Assembly (NCBI GenBank): GCA_040218535.1
Contig: JAVJRG010000009.1
Coordinates: 62,001 to 126,000 of the forward strand
Length of the DNA stretch: 64,000 nt
Reading direction: 5' to 3'
DNA from: Lacipirellulaceae bacterium
Lineage (GTDB): Bacteria > Planctomycetota > Planctomycetia > Pirellulales > Lacipirellulaceae
The notes below the pieces were generated by a model. That model made no database searches and was not told the DNA's origin. It saw only the letters and a program-made list of their open reading frames with translations. The position numbers were made by a program, and so were the translations under genes. How positions within the stretch are numbered: position 1 is the stretch's first letter; the number at the start of each line of letters is the position of its first letter. This document shows, piece by piece, positions 42,605 to 51,516 of this stretch.

Positions 42605-43534
42605 ATGAACTCCCGACCAACAAGCTTTTCTTCGGCGTTTCTAGCCAGCGCTGTGCTCGCTTGCTTAGTCGCTTATCCGGCACAGGCACAGACCATCATT
42701 GGTGGCTCGATCGGCAATGGCGATTTCCAAGCCGGTGGCGGCGGTAACCCGGCTGGCGATCCACAGACCTATGAGCAAACCGTCAATTGGTTTCACGGTA
42801 ATAACACAGGGCCAAACGAGACGATCAACTTCACCAACTCTTCCCAAATGGGCGGCAGTACTGACCCGGCCCACTTAACCGACCAGGATCGACGCGGCGG
42901 CATGCCCTTCCAAAACCGGTGGCAGTTTAACGACACCGCTTACGTCATCCAAGCTGAAGGAGAAGTCTTCAGTCTTAGTTATGACTTTGGTGCCGGTGGC
43001 CCCGCCAACCGCTGGAACGGTGCCGAAACGATGCGCACCTTTCTCTTCACCTCAACCACCGGCGTCACGGCAGATACCATCGACAATGACATCACCGAGC
43101 TTGGCGGCGACGACTATCTGATCAACCGGGCCAACGATACGAATCCCGAAGGTGACGAGCAGTGGACCACACGTTCGGTCCCTAACTTCTATACCTCAAC
43201 GCTCGCAGATGTTGGCCAAACCGTATATTTCGGCATGCGGTTCCTCGACGAGAGTAACGGCGACGGCCTCCTTTTCCCACGGATCGACCTAATCAACCTC
43301 GCCGTGGGCGATGGCTCGACCCCGGGCGACCAGGATGGAGACCTTGATGTCGATGGGACGGACTTCCTAATTTATCAACGAGATGACGGCTCCGCACAGG
43401 GCCTAATGGATTTCCAAGACAACTACGGAACTGAAGCACCAAGTATCGCCTCGGTCCCGGAACCGAGTAGCCTCGCATTGCTTATCCTAATTGGCACAAG
43501 TTGCACCGCGTGCCGCTGGAGAAATAGCCAGTAA
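42605..43534 (+). CDS. PEP-CTERM protein with the shared surface domain and dockerin-like segment
   Basis: Exported protein of 309 residues. After a signal peptide (to about 29, VLACLVAYPAQAQ) the shared domain fills residues 30-230: IIGGSIGNGDF, INFTNSSQMGGS, RGGMPFQNRWQFNDTAY, SLSYDFGAGG, AETMRTFLFT, VYFGMRF and LFPRIDLINL. A dockerin-like calcium segment (GDLDVDGTDFLIYQRD) and VPEPSSLALLILIGTSC follow. Almost the same domain occurs in the sulfatase upstream and the two genes downstream, which shows local duplication. The promoter upstream carries a GntR operator candidate, so it should be expressed with the galactan genes. A carbohydrate-binding role is proposed from the fusion to a sulfatase; no known family was recognised. 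Confidence 0.87.
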   Translation: MNSRPTSFSSAFLASAVLACLVAYPAQAQTIIGGSIGNGDFQAGGGGNPAGDPQTYEQTVNWFHGNNTGPNETINFTNSSQMGGSTDPAHLTDQDRRGGMPFQNRWQFNDTAYVIQAEGEVFSLSYDFGAGGPANRWNGAETMRTFLFTSTTGVTADTIDNDITELGGDDYLINRANDTNPEGDEQWTTRSVPNFYTSTLADVGQTVYFGMRFLDESNGDGLLFPRIDLINLAVGDGSTPGDQDGDLDVDGTDFLIYQRDDGSAQGLMDFQDNYGTEAPSIASVPEPSSLALLILIGTSCTACRWRNSQ

Positions 43535-43550
43535 CTGATTCAACACAAAC

Positions 43551-43588
43551 AGCAAGCCTGCCGCGGGGCAGTGGCAGGCTTGCTAGAG
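43551..43588 (+). terminator. Hairpin after the PEP-CTERM gene
   Basis: Perfect 12-bp inverted repeat, AGCAAGCCTGCC (43551-43562) and its complement (43573-43584), with a 10-base loop, 17 bases past the stop. Only a short T stretch (GATTTTG) follows, so termination may be partial and the next gene could be read from the same promoter. Confidence 0.65.
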
Positions 43589-43691
43589 ATTTTGAGGGTT
43601 CGATTTTCGAGCAACTGAGCTCGCCGACATCATGCCGGAAGCTCAGATGATGTAAGACTTTTTCCTTTTCTTTCTTTGGGAGGTAAGACTA

Positions 43692-44417
43692 ATGAGACTG
43701 ATGACAACAACCCTAGCCTTGGCGTTAGCGCTAGGGCTCGGTGCCCAAGCACAGGCGGCTACCATCATCGGTGGCTCAACCGGCAACGGCGATTTCAACG
43801 CCGGTGGCGGCGGAACGGCCGGTGGACCTCAAACCTATGAGAACACCGTCAATTGGCACAACGCGCAAGGCGCCGAAACGATCAACTTCACGAACTCGAC
43901 TCAGATGGGTGGCAGCACTGATCCGAACAACGGCACTACCACGCGTGGCGGCATGCCTTTCCGCGACCGCGTCCAGGTAAACGACACCGGTTATGTCGCC
44001 AGCACCGGTGATGTCTTTAGCCTCAGCTATGACTTCGGTGCCGGCGGAGCTCCATCACGTTGGACTGGCGTCGAAACCATGCGAACGTTTCTGTTCACGG
44101 CTGCCTCAGTCGATGGTAATACCATTGAAGGCGACATCACTGAGATCGCCGGCTCCTCTGTGGACTACAACATCGACCGCGCCAACGACGGGCAGTGGAC
44201 CAGTTTCTCCGCTCCTAACTTCTACACGGCGACTGCTGCTGATAACGGCCAGACGCTTTACTTCGGGATGGAATTCCTCGATGGCGACAACTCCGATGGC
44301 GACCTGTTCCCGCGCATCGACATCATCAATTTGAGTGTCGTCGCTGGGATTCCTGAGCCCTCCTCGATCGTGCTCTTGAGCCTTTCTGCAGTGGGCTTGT
44401 TGGTCCGCAAACGATAA
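43692..44417 (+). CDS. Minimal PEP-CTERM protein consisting of the shared surface domain
   Basis: Exported protein of 241 residues: signal peptide (TLALALALGLGAQAQA), the shared domain (residues 24-218: TIIGGSTGNGDFNAGG, INFTNSTQMGGS, RGGMPFRDRVQVNDTGY, SLSYDFGAGG, ETMRTFLFT, LYFGMEF, LFPRIDIINL) and directly the sorting tail IPEPSSIVLLSLSAVGLLVRKR. It lacks the dockerin-like segment of its neighbours and so marks the limits of the domain well. GGGAGG precedes the ATG. High similarity to the gene before it indicates recent duplication. The function is unknown; surface display of a glycan-binding domain is the simplest guess. Confidence 0.87.
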   Translation: MRLMTTTLALALALGLGAQAQAATIIGGSTGNGDFNAGGGGTAGGPQTYENTVNWHNAQGAETINFTNSTQMGGSTDPNNGTTTRGGMPFRDRVQVNDTGYVASTGDVFSLSYDFGAGGAPSRWTGVETMRTFLFTAASVDGNTIEGDITEIAGSSVDYNIDRANDGQWTSFSAPNFYTATAADNGQTLYFGMEFLDGDNSDGDLFPRIDIINLSVVAGIPEPSSIVLLSLSAVGLLVRKR

Positions 44418-44457
44418 GTAAGGCTTCGATTCGAAACCTTAGATTTGAGAACTGATT

Positions 44458-44490
44458 CGGGTCGCTCTGGTTCACACCCAGAGCGGCCCG
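44458..44490 (+). terminator. Stem-loop downstream of the minimal PEP-CTERM gene
   Basis: Inverted repeat of 13 bases with one mismatch (CGGGTCGCTCTGG at 44458-44470, partner at 44478-44490) and a 7-base loop, 40 bases after the stop. No T-run follows, so it may act as a 3'-end stabiliser rather than an intrinsic terminator. Confidence 0.5.
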
Positions 44491-44659
44491 ACTCTAAACA
44501 GAGCCAGAGAATAGGCAAGATTACTCGGCTCACCGACTGCCGCTTTTAAGCGTGCAAAGTGTTACCCAACTTCGATTTCTTATCTTGCGGAGCTGGTGGG
44601 TCTCTTACTTTATTGTCATGTCCGTTCCGGACAGAAGTTTTCTAAGAGAGGATGACCTG

Positions 44660-46282
44660 ATGCGTGTTTTCTCCCTATCATGTACGCTGGTAGCCAGTCT
44701 GCTTCTGAGCAGAACTGCCCTGGCTGCAGAAACATTTATCATCGGCGACGGCGGTGCTATCGGCGTGGCGTCCTCCGGCAATGGAAACTTTGAAGCCGAC
44801 TCAGGACATCCCTTGAGCTTTGATAGCGTCGCGAACTGGCACAACATCGAAGGCGATGATAGTTCGGTTAACTTTGGAACCAACACAGGCATGGGGGGTA
44901 GTCCGGAACCATTCTCCCAAGGTGCTTTTCTATTCGGTCAGATGGCCGGTAACGACACCGCCTACACGATTACCGCTGGCGATGTAGGTGAGCCTTTTAA
45001 CTTTAGCTTTGCCCTGAACCGATTTGGTAGTGGGTACGATGGCGATGAGGCGTTCAACGTGTCATTGTTCGAATCGTCGACTGGGGTCGATGCAAATACC
45101 GTCATCGGAGACATCACGACCCTGGCTTCTACGTCGATTGCAGTTCCAACGTCAGGTTTTTGGTCTTCTCATTCAGCCCCCGCCTTCTACACCATCGGTG
45201 CAGCAGACGTTGGCAAAACCGTCTACCTGGGCTTAGATCTGGACAATCCTGGTGGTGGCACGGTTTTTCCACGTATTGACTTGATCAAGCTCTCGAAGGG
45301 AGCAGCAGACCCTTTCCAACTTCGGTTCAACGCTGCATCGAATCCAGTCGACGGTACAAATCGCTGGGAGCCTAGTCTTGACACATCCACAGGCGCTGCC
45401 ACCCAACCGTCGGATTACTTTACCTTCGCATCAAACACCAGCTTAACCGCAGTCAACGACCCCAGCGTGCCTGGCATTACTGCCAGCTACAGTGCCGGCG
45501 GACAGGGCCGTAATTTTTGGAATGGCTCGGCCAACTCCGATCCGCCAGCCTTTCAAGGTGGCTTTGACGCGAGCTTTGAAGTCTGGTTCAAGCCCGATAA
45601 CCTAGCCGGTGGCGACCAGATTATCCTCGAACTTGGTGGCAGTGGAAACGGTTCGTACTTTAGCCTTGAGAACGATGTCCTCTCATTCTATAGCCGCAGC
45701 AACAACGTGGACGGTCCGACCCTTTCCACAACGCTAACCGAAGCCGAATGGACGCAAGTCGTTGGCACGTGGGAAGGTTCTACCGAGACGCTCCAACTCT
45801 TCGTGAATGGTGAACTTGTGACTAGTGCCGTTGCCAGTGGCGATCTCAATGAATGGGCCGGAGGCAACGCCTGGGGCCTTGGTCAACGCGGCGAGTCAGA
45901 CGGTGATCCAGGAAACGACATTGCTGTTGGCGGACCATTAACTGAATCCGCGGGCACTGACTTCGCCTTTTCAGGCGAGATCGCCATTTTTGAGATTCAC
46001 GACTCGGTACTCAGCGCCTCTGAGGTTCAAGATGCCTTTGACGAAATCGCAGCAGCGACGGTAGCCGGTGATGCTGACGGCGACGGTGACGTCGATGGTA
46101 TCGACTTTCTAATGCTACAGCGGGACAATGCCGCTGGAATCCCTGACTGGGAATCGAATTACGGGGCGGACAACGCCACTGCTTCGGTCAATTCTGTCCC
46201 TGAGCCAAGTACGGCGTTGCTTCTCTTCGTAGCGGTCGGCTTCGCAGCGATGTCAGGACGCAAGCAGTTGAACCATGCCTAA
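44660..46282 (+). CDS. LamG-like PEP-CTERM protein with a divergent copy of the shared domain
   Basis: Exported protein of 540 residues. The frame opens at 44552, but the ATG at 44660 begins a clean signal peptide ([17 protein letters not shown]) with AGAGAGGA upstream. Residues 25-215 are a divergent copy of the shared domain ([41 protein letters not shown]). About 250-450 is a LamG/concanavalin-like sandwich ([48 protein letters not shown]). A dockerin-like segment ([19 protein letters not shown]) and [19 protein letters not shown] end it. The next sulfatase gene starts inside its last codons (8-bp overlap). Two putative glycan-binding folds in one surface protein support a substrate-capture role. 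Confidence 0.87.
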   Translation: MRVFSLSCTLVASLLLSRTALAAETFIIGDGGAIGVASSGNGNFEADSGHPLSFDSVANWHNIEGDDSSVNFGTNTGMGGSPEPFSQGAFLFGQMAGNDTAYTITAGDVGEPFNFSFALNRFGSGYDGDEAFNVSLFESSTGVDANTVIGDITTLASTSIAVPTSGFWSSHSAPAFYTIGAADVGKTVYLGLDLDNPGGGTVFPRIDLIKLSKGAADPFQLRFNAASNPVDGTNRWEPSLDTSTGAATQPSDYFTFASNTSLTAVNDPSVPGITASYSAGGQGRNFWNGSANSDPPAFQGGFDASFEVWFKPDNLAGGDQIILELGGSGNGSYFSLENDVLSFYSRSNNVDGPTLSTTLTEAEWTQVVGTWEGSTETLQLFVNGELVTSAVASGDLNEWAGGNAWGLGQRGESDGDPGNDIAVGGPLTESAGTDFAFSGEIAIFEIHDSVLSASEVQDAFDEIAAATVAGDADGDGDVDGIDFLMLQRDNAAGIPDWESNYGADNATASVNSVPEPSTALLLFVAVGFAAMSGRKQLNHA

Positions 46283-47816
46283 CCGTGAGAACGCGAGGCA
46301 ATCGGCACCTGACGTTGTCGATTGCCTCGCGAATCCAGTTAGATGTGCATTCCTTTTCCTTTGCCGTGGGGCGATGGCTGCGTTCATCTATGCAGCCACG
46401 CTGTCCAGCTGTTCTGCGAATGATTCGCCGCTCAATGTACTATTCATCGCCGTCGATGACCTGGCAGTCTCCTTGGGTTGTTACGGGGATACCGTTGCAA
46501 AAACACCAAACATTGATCAGCTTGCGGCGAGCGGCGTCACTTTCCTGCGTGCTTACAACCAGATTCCGCTCTGCAATCCCTCACGCGCATCGGTGATGAC
46601 CGGTCTCAGGCCAGACCAGATCAAAGTTTATGATCTCGATCGGCACTTTCGTGATGAAGTTCCCAATGTAGTGACGCTCCCCCAAGTGTTTCGCAAAGCT
46701 GGCTATGTTGCTGCTCGTGTAGGCAAGATTTACCACTACAACGTACCCGCAGCGATTGGCACTGACGGTTTCGATGATCCTCCCTCTTGGGACAGAACGA
46801 TCAATCCGAAAGGCCGTGATAAAACCGACGAGCCGCTGGTCTTCAATGCCGAGCCGCACCGCAGAATCAGCGGTGCTTTGAGTTGGCTAGCTGCTGAGGG
46901 TGACGATACCGAGCAAACCGACGGCATGATCGCCACGGAAGCGATTCAGTTCATGAAGGAACACCAGGCCCAGCCTTTCTTCCTTGGTGTCGGCTTCTTT
47001 CGCCCGCATACTCCCTATGTCGCACCAAAGAAATACTTCGACATCTATCCGCTTCGAGACATGCGTTTACCCTACGCACCTGAGGGGGACCGTCTCGACA
47101 TTCCCACTGCAGCCTTCGCGCATAACTGTCCCGTGCCCAATTATGGACTGTCGGAGACAACTCTCCGCCAGGCGACGCAAGCCTACTATGCTTCGGTGTC
47201 GTTCATCGACGCTCAAGTTGGCAGGTTGCTTGAGAACCTGGAAGAACTAGGTCTCGTTGAGAACACGATCGTGGTGCTTTGGAGCGATCACGGCTACCAT
47301 CTTGGTGAACACAACGGCATTTGGCAGAAGCGGACCCTCTTCGAGCAAAGTGCGCGAGCACCACTGGTCATTCGAGCACCAGGAAGCCGGGGCAACAGTC
47401 AAGCATGCCACCGAATCGTTGAGTTCGTCGATATTTATCCAACCGTCGTTGAGCTGGCTGGGCTTAATCCACCACCACAGCTAGCGGGACGCAGCCTTTG
47501 CCCCTTACTCGATGACCCCATTACCCAATGGGATGGTTTCGCGATAACGCAGATACTACGACCTGCTGATGATCGCCTCGCCGAACCCGTTATGGGGTGT
47601 AGCATTCGCACCAATCGCTGGAGGTACACCGAGTGGTCCGATGGAAGATACGGTCGCGAACTGTACGACCACCATGCAGACCCGCAGGAATTCAATAACC
47701 TCGCCAACAGCCCCAATGCTTTAGGTCAGCATGCGATTGATACGCTGAGCGAGCGTCTAAGAGATTATGCCTCTGGCAGTACGCCAGAAACTGAATTCAA
47801 TCCAGAACGATTGTGA
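46275..47816 (+). CDS. Iduronate-2-sulfatase-like S1 sulfatase, probable lipoprotein
   Basis: Formylglycine sulfatase of 513 residues (from the ATG at 46275; a later ATG at residue 34 is possible). A hydrophobic stretch ends in LSSC, a lipobox with Cys46, pointing to membrane anchoring. The metal site [18 protein letters not shown] and Cys100 of the motif CNPSR place it in the same branch as the sulfatase at 20881. [30 protein letters not shown] and [15 protein letters not shown] are conserved. It is translationally coupled to the LamG-like gene. Expected to act on the same glycan as the upstream surface proteins; the sulfate position is not known. Confidence 0.9.
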   Translation: MPNRENARQSAPDVVDCLANPVRCAFLFLCRGAMAAFIYAATLSSCSANDSPLNVLFIAVDDLAVSLGCYGDTVAKTPNIDQLAASGVTFLRAYNQIPLCNPSRASVMTGLRPDQIKVYDLDRHFRDEVPNVVTLPQVFRKAGYVAARVGKIYHYNVPAAIGTDGFDDPPSWDRTINPKGRDKTDEPLVFNAEPHRRISGALSWLAAEGDDTEQTDGMIATEAIQFMKEHQAQPFFLGVGFFRPHTPYVAPKKYFDIYPLRDMRLPYAPEGDRLDIPTAAFAHNCPVPNYGLSETTLRQATQAYYASVSFIDAQVGRLLENLEELGLVENTIVVLWSDHGYHLGEHNGIWQKRTLFEQSARAPLVIRAPGSRGNSQACHRIVEFVDIYPTVVELAGLNPPPQLAGRSLCPLLDDPITQWDGFAITQILRPADDRLAEPVMGCSIRTNRWRYTEWSDGRYGRELYDHHADPQEFNNLANSPNALGQHAIDTLSERLRDYASGSTPETEFNPERL

Positions 47817-47856
47817 TTCCTTCATAACTGAGGCGTTCATTCTATCAGAGGTAGTC

Positions 47857-49440
47857 TTATGGCGAACTCTCCTCCAACGGACGGCTGCTTCCCAGTTCTA
47901 TCAGATCGGCAAGCTGCTTCTTCAGTCGAGTTGCTACCGCTGGATGTGTGTCAATGACGTTCTGTTTTTCCTCAAGATCGGAATCAAGGTCGAACAGTTG
48001 GAACTGAGGCACTGAGGTGTTCGCCAGTTCGGTCTCGACCACTACATTACGAGCAATGCGTTTGTCGTACCGATGCAACTTCCAATTTCCAGATCGTAAA
48101 GCCAATGTGCCATTGTTGCCGTTGTCTTGCTGAACGAGATGATCTCGCCCGCGACTGTTCTCTTGGCCGAGCAAAGCACCAAGGACATTGAAGCTGTCCA
48201 GACAACTCCCCTCGGGTAGCGATTTGCCAGTTAGAGCAGCGAGACTTGCCGCTAGATCAATCGTGCAGACGATCTGGTTGCTTGTTCCCGGTTGAATGTG
48301 CCCCGGCCAGCGTGTGATAAATGGCGTTCGCGTGCCTCCCTCGTAAACGCTGTACTTGCCACCGGTGTATGGACCTGCCGCTCGGTGGTTGCCGATTTTC
48401 TCAATCGCTCCGTCGCGATACCCGTCATCAAGCACCGGGCCGTTATCACTGCAGAATACAATGAGAGTCTTCTCGGCCAATCCTCGTTGATCGAGTGCCT
48501 TGAGTATTTCACCAACGCACCAGTCTAACTGCAGAATCGAATCGCCACGAAACCCGAGCGATGACTTCTCCTGGAATCGCTCATGCGGCATCCGCGGCAC
48601 GTGAATATCGTGCGACGCGAAAAACAAAAAGAAGGGTTGATCCTGGTGCGATTCGATAAACTCGACTGACTTCTCGACCCACTTGTCAGCCAGATCCTCA
48701 TCTCGGAATCGCGCCGCCGTTCCGCCCGTGTAGAAGCCAATGCGGCTGATCCCGTTGTGAATCGTCGAGTTGTGGCCATGCGACCAATCCATCTTGAGCG
48801 ACTCGCGGTGCGTCTTGCCTGTTGGGTGGTCCGGGCTCAGTTTCTTATCTCCTACCCAGAGCGGATCCTCGGGGTCGAGATTCGGCACATGATGATTGTG
48901 GACATAAACCTGTGGGACTCGATCGTTGGTCGTAGGTAAAAGAAAGCAAGTATCAAAACCGATTTCCAAAGGCCCTGGCTTGAGCTGTCCGTTCCAGTCA
49001 GGTCCGCCGTCGCCGCCGAGCCCTAGGTGCCACTTTCCGATCACAGCCGTCGCGTAGCCGGCTTGCTGAAGCAGCGAGGCAACCGTCACCGTGCCAGGCT
49101 TGATAATCGCCGGCGCATTGGGCGGGGCAATTCCCGTACGCTCTCCGCGGAACGCATAAGTTCCGGTCAGAAACGAGTAGCGCGTTGGCGTACAAGTCGA
49201 GGCGGAGCAATAGCCGCTGGTAAAGCGAAGACCTTCAGCAGCAAGTCGGTCGATATTGGGAGTCTCCAGGGAAGTCGCCCCGTAGCAGGAGACATCCCCA
49301 TAGCCCAGATCGTCGGCCATGATGACGATAATGTTTGGGCTTCGTTCTTCGGAGGGGATTGCACACTGAGCTGTCGTACTGCATGTCGTCAAAGCGGAGA
49401 TCGCTACTAGGAGAGTCGCGATCATGTTGATTGGTCTCAT
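47857..49440 (-). CDS. Secreted S1 sulfatase (arylsulfatase A type)
   Basis: Formylglycine sulfatase of 527 residues. A signal peptide (MIATLLVAISALTTCSTTAQCA) precedes NIIVIMADDLGYGDVSCYG. Cys83 of CTPTR is the residue to be oxidised, followed by YSFLTGTYAFRGERTGI. AVIGKWHLGLGG, FFLFFASHDIHVPRMPH and VFCSDNGPVLDDGYRDGA resemble the cerebroside-sulfatase-like branch (S1_8/S1_15-like), different from the other six sulfatases here. It is convergent with the preceding sulfatase, with only 40 bp between stops and no clear hairpin. A half-match to the GntR operator (ACCGGTAT, 49502-49509) lies about 60 bp upstream of its start. Confidence 0.92.
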   Translation of the reverse strand: MRPINMIATLLVAISALTTCSTTAQCAIPSEERSPNIIVIMADDLGYGDVSCYGATSLETPNIDRLAAEGLRFTSGYCSASTCTPTRYSFLTGTYAFRGERTGIAPPNAPAIIKPGTVTVASLLQQAGYATAVIGKWHLGLGGDGGPDWNGQLKPGPLEIGFDTCFLLPTTNDRVPQVYVHNHHVPNLDPEDPLWVGDKKLSPDHPTGKTHRESLKMDWSHGHNSTIHNGISRIGFYTGGTAARFRDEDLADKWVEKSVEFIESHQDQPFFLFFASHDIHVPRMPHERFQEKSSLGFRGDSILQLDWCVGEILKALDQRGLAEKTLIVFCSDNGPVLDDGYRDGAIEKIGNHRAAGPYTGGKYSVYEGGTRTPFITRWPGHIQPGTSNQIVCTIDLAASLAALTGKSLPEGSCLDSFNVLGALLGQENSRGRDHLVQQDNGNNGTLALRSGNWKLHRYDKRIARNVVVETELANTSVPQFQLFDLDSDLEEKQNVIDTHPAVATRLKKQLADLIELGSSRPLEESSP

Positions 49441-49972
49441 CGATTGCCACCTGTTTTGAATTTGGTCTGAGTAGGCCTGAGGGGTTGAAGCATAGCTAAG
49501 ACCGGTATGTTAGCAGATCAGCGGTGATCTTTCTCTCGGAGTGGTCTCACAATTCGTAACCCAAAGCGTAAACGAAGGACCACGCTGTCGAAGTCCTTCC
49601 CTCGCTCACGCTTCGGGACACGAAAGCTGATCTCTCGCAATGCTTCTTTGTATTGCGCGTAGCTCTCTCAGGTGGTTTCCTTTCTTCACGATTGCCCAAC
49701 CTGACACACGCTCACCGTTTCTTAACGCATTGCAAAACGCTTCTTCATTCCACGCTTGCCATCTCTTCATTTAGCGCACCTATAACTTCTGCCGTCGGTT
49801 CTTCGGGATCGTCACGCCGAACGAGCCTTAGCACATGCAGGGAAGATCAAGGGCTACGGCTCGTTTGAGGGCTTTCGTTTGTGAGTTGGATCGCCGCTCG
49901 CATGAGGTTTAGGCAACCTAGTAGGAATTAACTCGGAGCGATCATAGCCAGAAGAAAAGGATAGGTAACTCG
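49441..49972. other. Intergenic region without recognised gene
   Basis: About 530 bases between the divergent sulfatase and DUF1559 genes. It contains ACCGGTAT at 49502-49509, one perfect half of the GTATAC-type operator with a poor second half. Short open frames here have no recognisable features. I see no RNA gene or strong hairpin. Confidence 0.4.
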
Positions 49973-51181
49973 ATGAATCACGTGGCGATAGGATGCCCTC
50001 GAAGGCGGAAACGCGGCTCAGTTCGCGGTTTTACACTAGTCGAACTGCTGGTGGTGATAGCCATCATCGGGGTATTGGTCGGGCTGCTCTTGCCAGCGGT
50101 GCAAGCGGCGCGTGAGGCGGCACGTCGTACACAATGCACGAATCAAACTCGGCAATTGGCTCTTGCCGTCGCAAACTTTGAATCCGCTTTCCGATTCCTC
50201 CCTCCTGGCGGGCCCACATGTGTTGAGTGGGAGACGGGTGCCCCATCCACGCTCATTGCCGGCACTCAAAAAGGTGGTTCTTGCTACGGGCCGAACTGGT
50301 ACATCCAGGTTCTACCGTACATCGAACAGCCTGGCATGGCGGACATGGCCCGCAGAGCGATTAACGACAAGGGTAACTTCGAAGAAGCCAATCCTATGGA
50401 TAACTGGGATGGTAAACGTAAGGATTTCGGAACTGGCCTGGGCGGAGAGTCGGCTGCGTTCATGCACTGCCCAAGTGCGACCACGGGTGAAAATGTCTTT
50501 TATCACGATGACGATGAAGGAACCACAGGCACGGCACTTGGCTATCTCAAGAAGTCGAATTACGTCGCATGCTTCGGCGGAGCACAACTGCAACACGCTA
50601 CGCCACCTGACTCTGATGCGTATCAAACTGCAAGCCTCGCTGAGCGAACTCTGGACAATCGCGGTAAAGTCGTGTCTGGCCCACCGGAAATCCTCAATGG
50701 AATTTTCTCGCTGGTGCGAGTGAGAAAAAAACCTCCAGCCAATCGTGTCGGTCGCGGTATCAAACTCTCCCAAGTCTCTGACGGATTATCCAATACGGTG
50801 ATGCTGAGCGAAGTCTTGACTTGGGACGAAGCCAATACGGCTGAAGACAATATTCCTGGAAATGACGACTGGCGAGGAACTTGGGTTGTGCCGGGGATGG
50901 GCGCCAGCACATTCACAGGACTACACACACCAAACTCCAACGTTGAAGACCAAATCGCCGCTTGCGGAACGAACATTCAGCAATCACCCGTCTTCCAAGA
51001 CATGCCGTGTAGCGAGTTCGATGGCGGTGCCCAGTACGCCAGCGCCCGCAGCAACCACAGTGGCGGAGTCAACGCTGCCATGGGTGACTCGTCAGTTCGC
51101 TTTGTCGATGACGACATCGAGGGTTCTGTCTGGCAAGCAATGACGACGAGAGCCGGAGGGGAGCTTCTCGAAGATCAGTAA
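49973..51181 (+). CDS. DUF1559 protein with type IV prepilin-like N-terminus
   Basis: Pseudopilin-like protein of 402 residues, the third of this family in the window and the longest. The prepilin signal begins at about residue 19 ([18 protein letters not shown]) and continues [17 protein letters not shown]. Further blocks are [53 protein letters not shown] and the closing [19 protein letters not shown], which has GDSS where most relatives have DGS. No small lipoprotein gene follows; the large Calx-beta protein gene starts 335 bp downstream. Function is unknown. Confidence 0.9.
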   Translation: MNHVAIGCPRRRKRGSVRGFTLVELLVVIAIIGVLVGLLLPAVQAAREAARRTQCTNQTRQLALAVANFESAFRFLPPGGPTCVEWETGAPSTLIAGTQKGGSCYGPNWYIQVLPYIEQPGMADMARRAINDKGNFEEANPMDNWDGKRKDFGTGLGGESAAFMHCPSATTGENVFYHDDDEGTTGTALGYLKKSNYVACFGGAQLQHATPPDSDAYQTASLAERTLDNRGKVVSGPPEILNGIFSLVRVRKKPPANRVGRGIKLSQVSDGLSNTVMLSEVLTWDEANTAEDNIPGNDDWRGTWVVPGMGASTFTGLHTPNSNVEDQIAACGTNIQQSPVFQDMPCSEFDGGAQYASARSNHSGGVNAAMGDSSVRFVDDDIEGSVWQAMTTRAGGELLEDQ

Positions 51182-51516
51182 AGTCTCTGTGCGAGTGATA
51201 GATTTTTTTCGAAAGGGGCAGCCTATCATTCGCGCATTTCGTTGGATCACTCGACAACTTTGAACACCGTTCGCTCTGAATGCCGTTCAGTTGAGCGCTC
51301 GAGATCCGTACCCAGCTACCAACGCCTGCACTTTGTTTGGATCGAGTTGCACCCAGGAAGCTTCAAAGCGACTTCATCAAACCTGAATCATTCAATCGTC
51401 AGAATCTTCACGTAAGTTCATTATCCTCCGAACCAACCAACCTAGCGTCGTTGGTCATTTTGCAATCGTCGAAAATTAGCGGCCTCATAAATATCACGTT
51501 CTAAGGAAACACCACG
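51182..51516. other. Leader region of the giant surface-protein gene
   Basis: About 335 bases. A run of seven T (near 51205) shortly after the DUF1559 stop could be part of a weak terminator, but no good stem precedes it. The rest shows nothing recognisable. CTAAGGA lies 10-15 bases before the ATG at 51517. Confidence 0.35.

Noticed and set aside
43551-43588. Hairpins after the PEP-CTERM genes as repeat or CRISPR-like units
   Set aside because: Each occurs once and with a different sequence; they are simple terminator-like stems.
49502-49512. ACCGGTAT as an operator for the sulfatase at 47857 or the DUF1559 gene at 49973
   Set aside because: Only one half matches; the second half (GTTAGC) is too different to claim a site. 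Kept only as a note.
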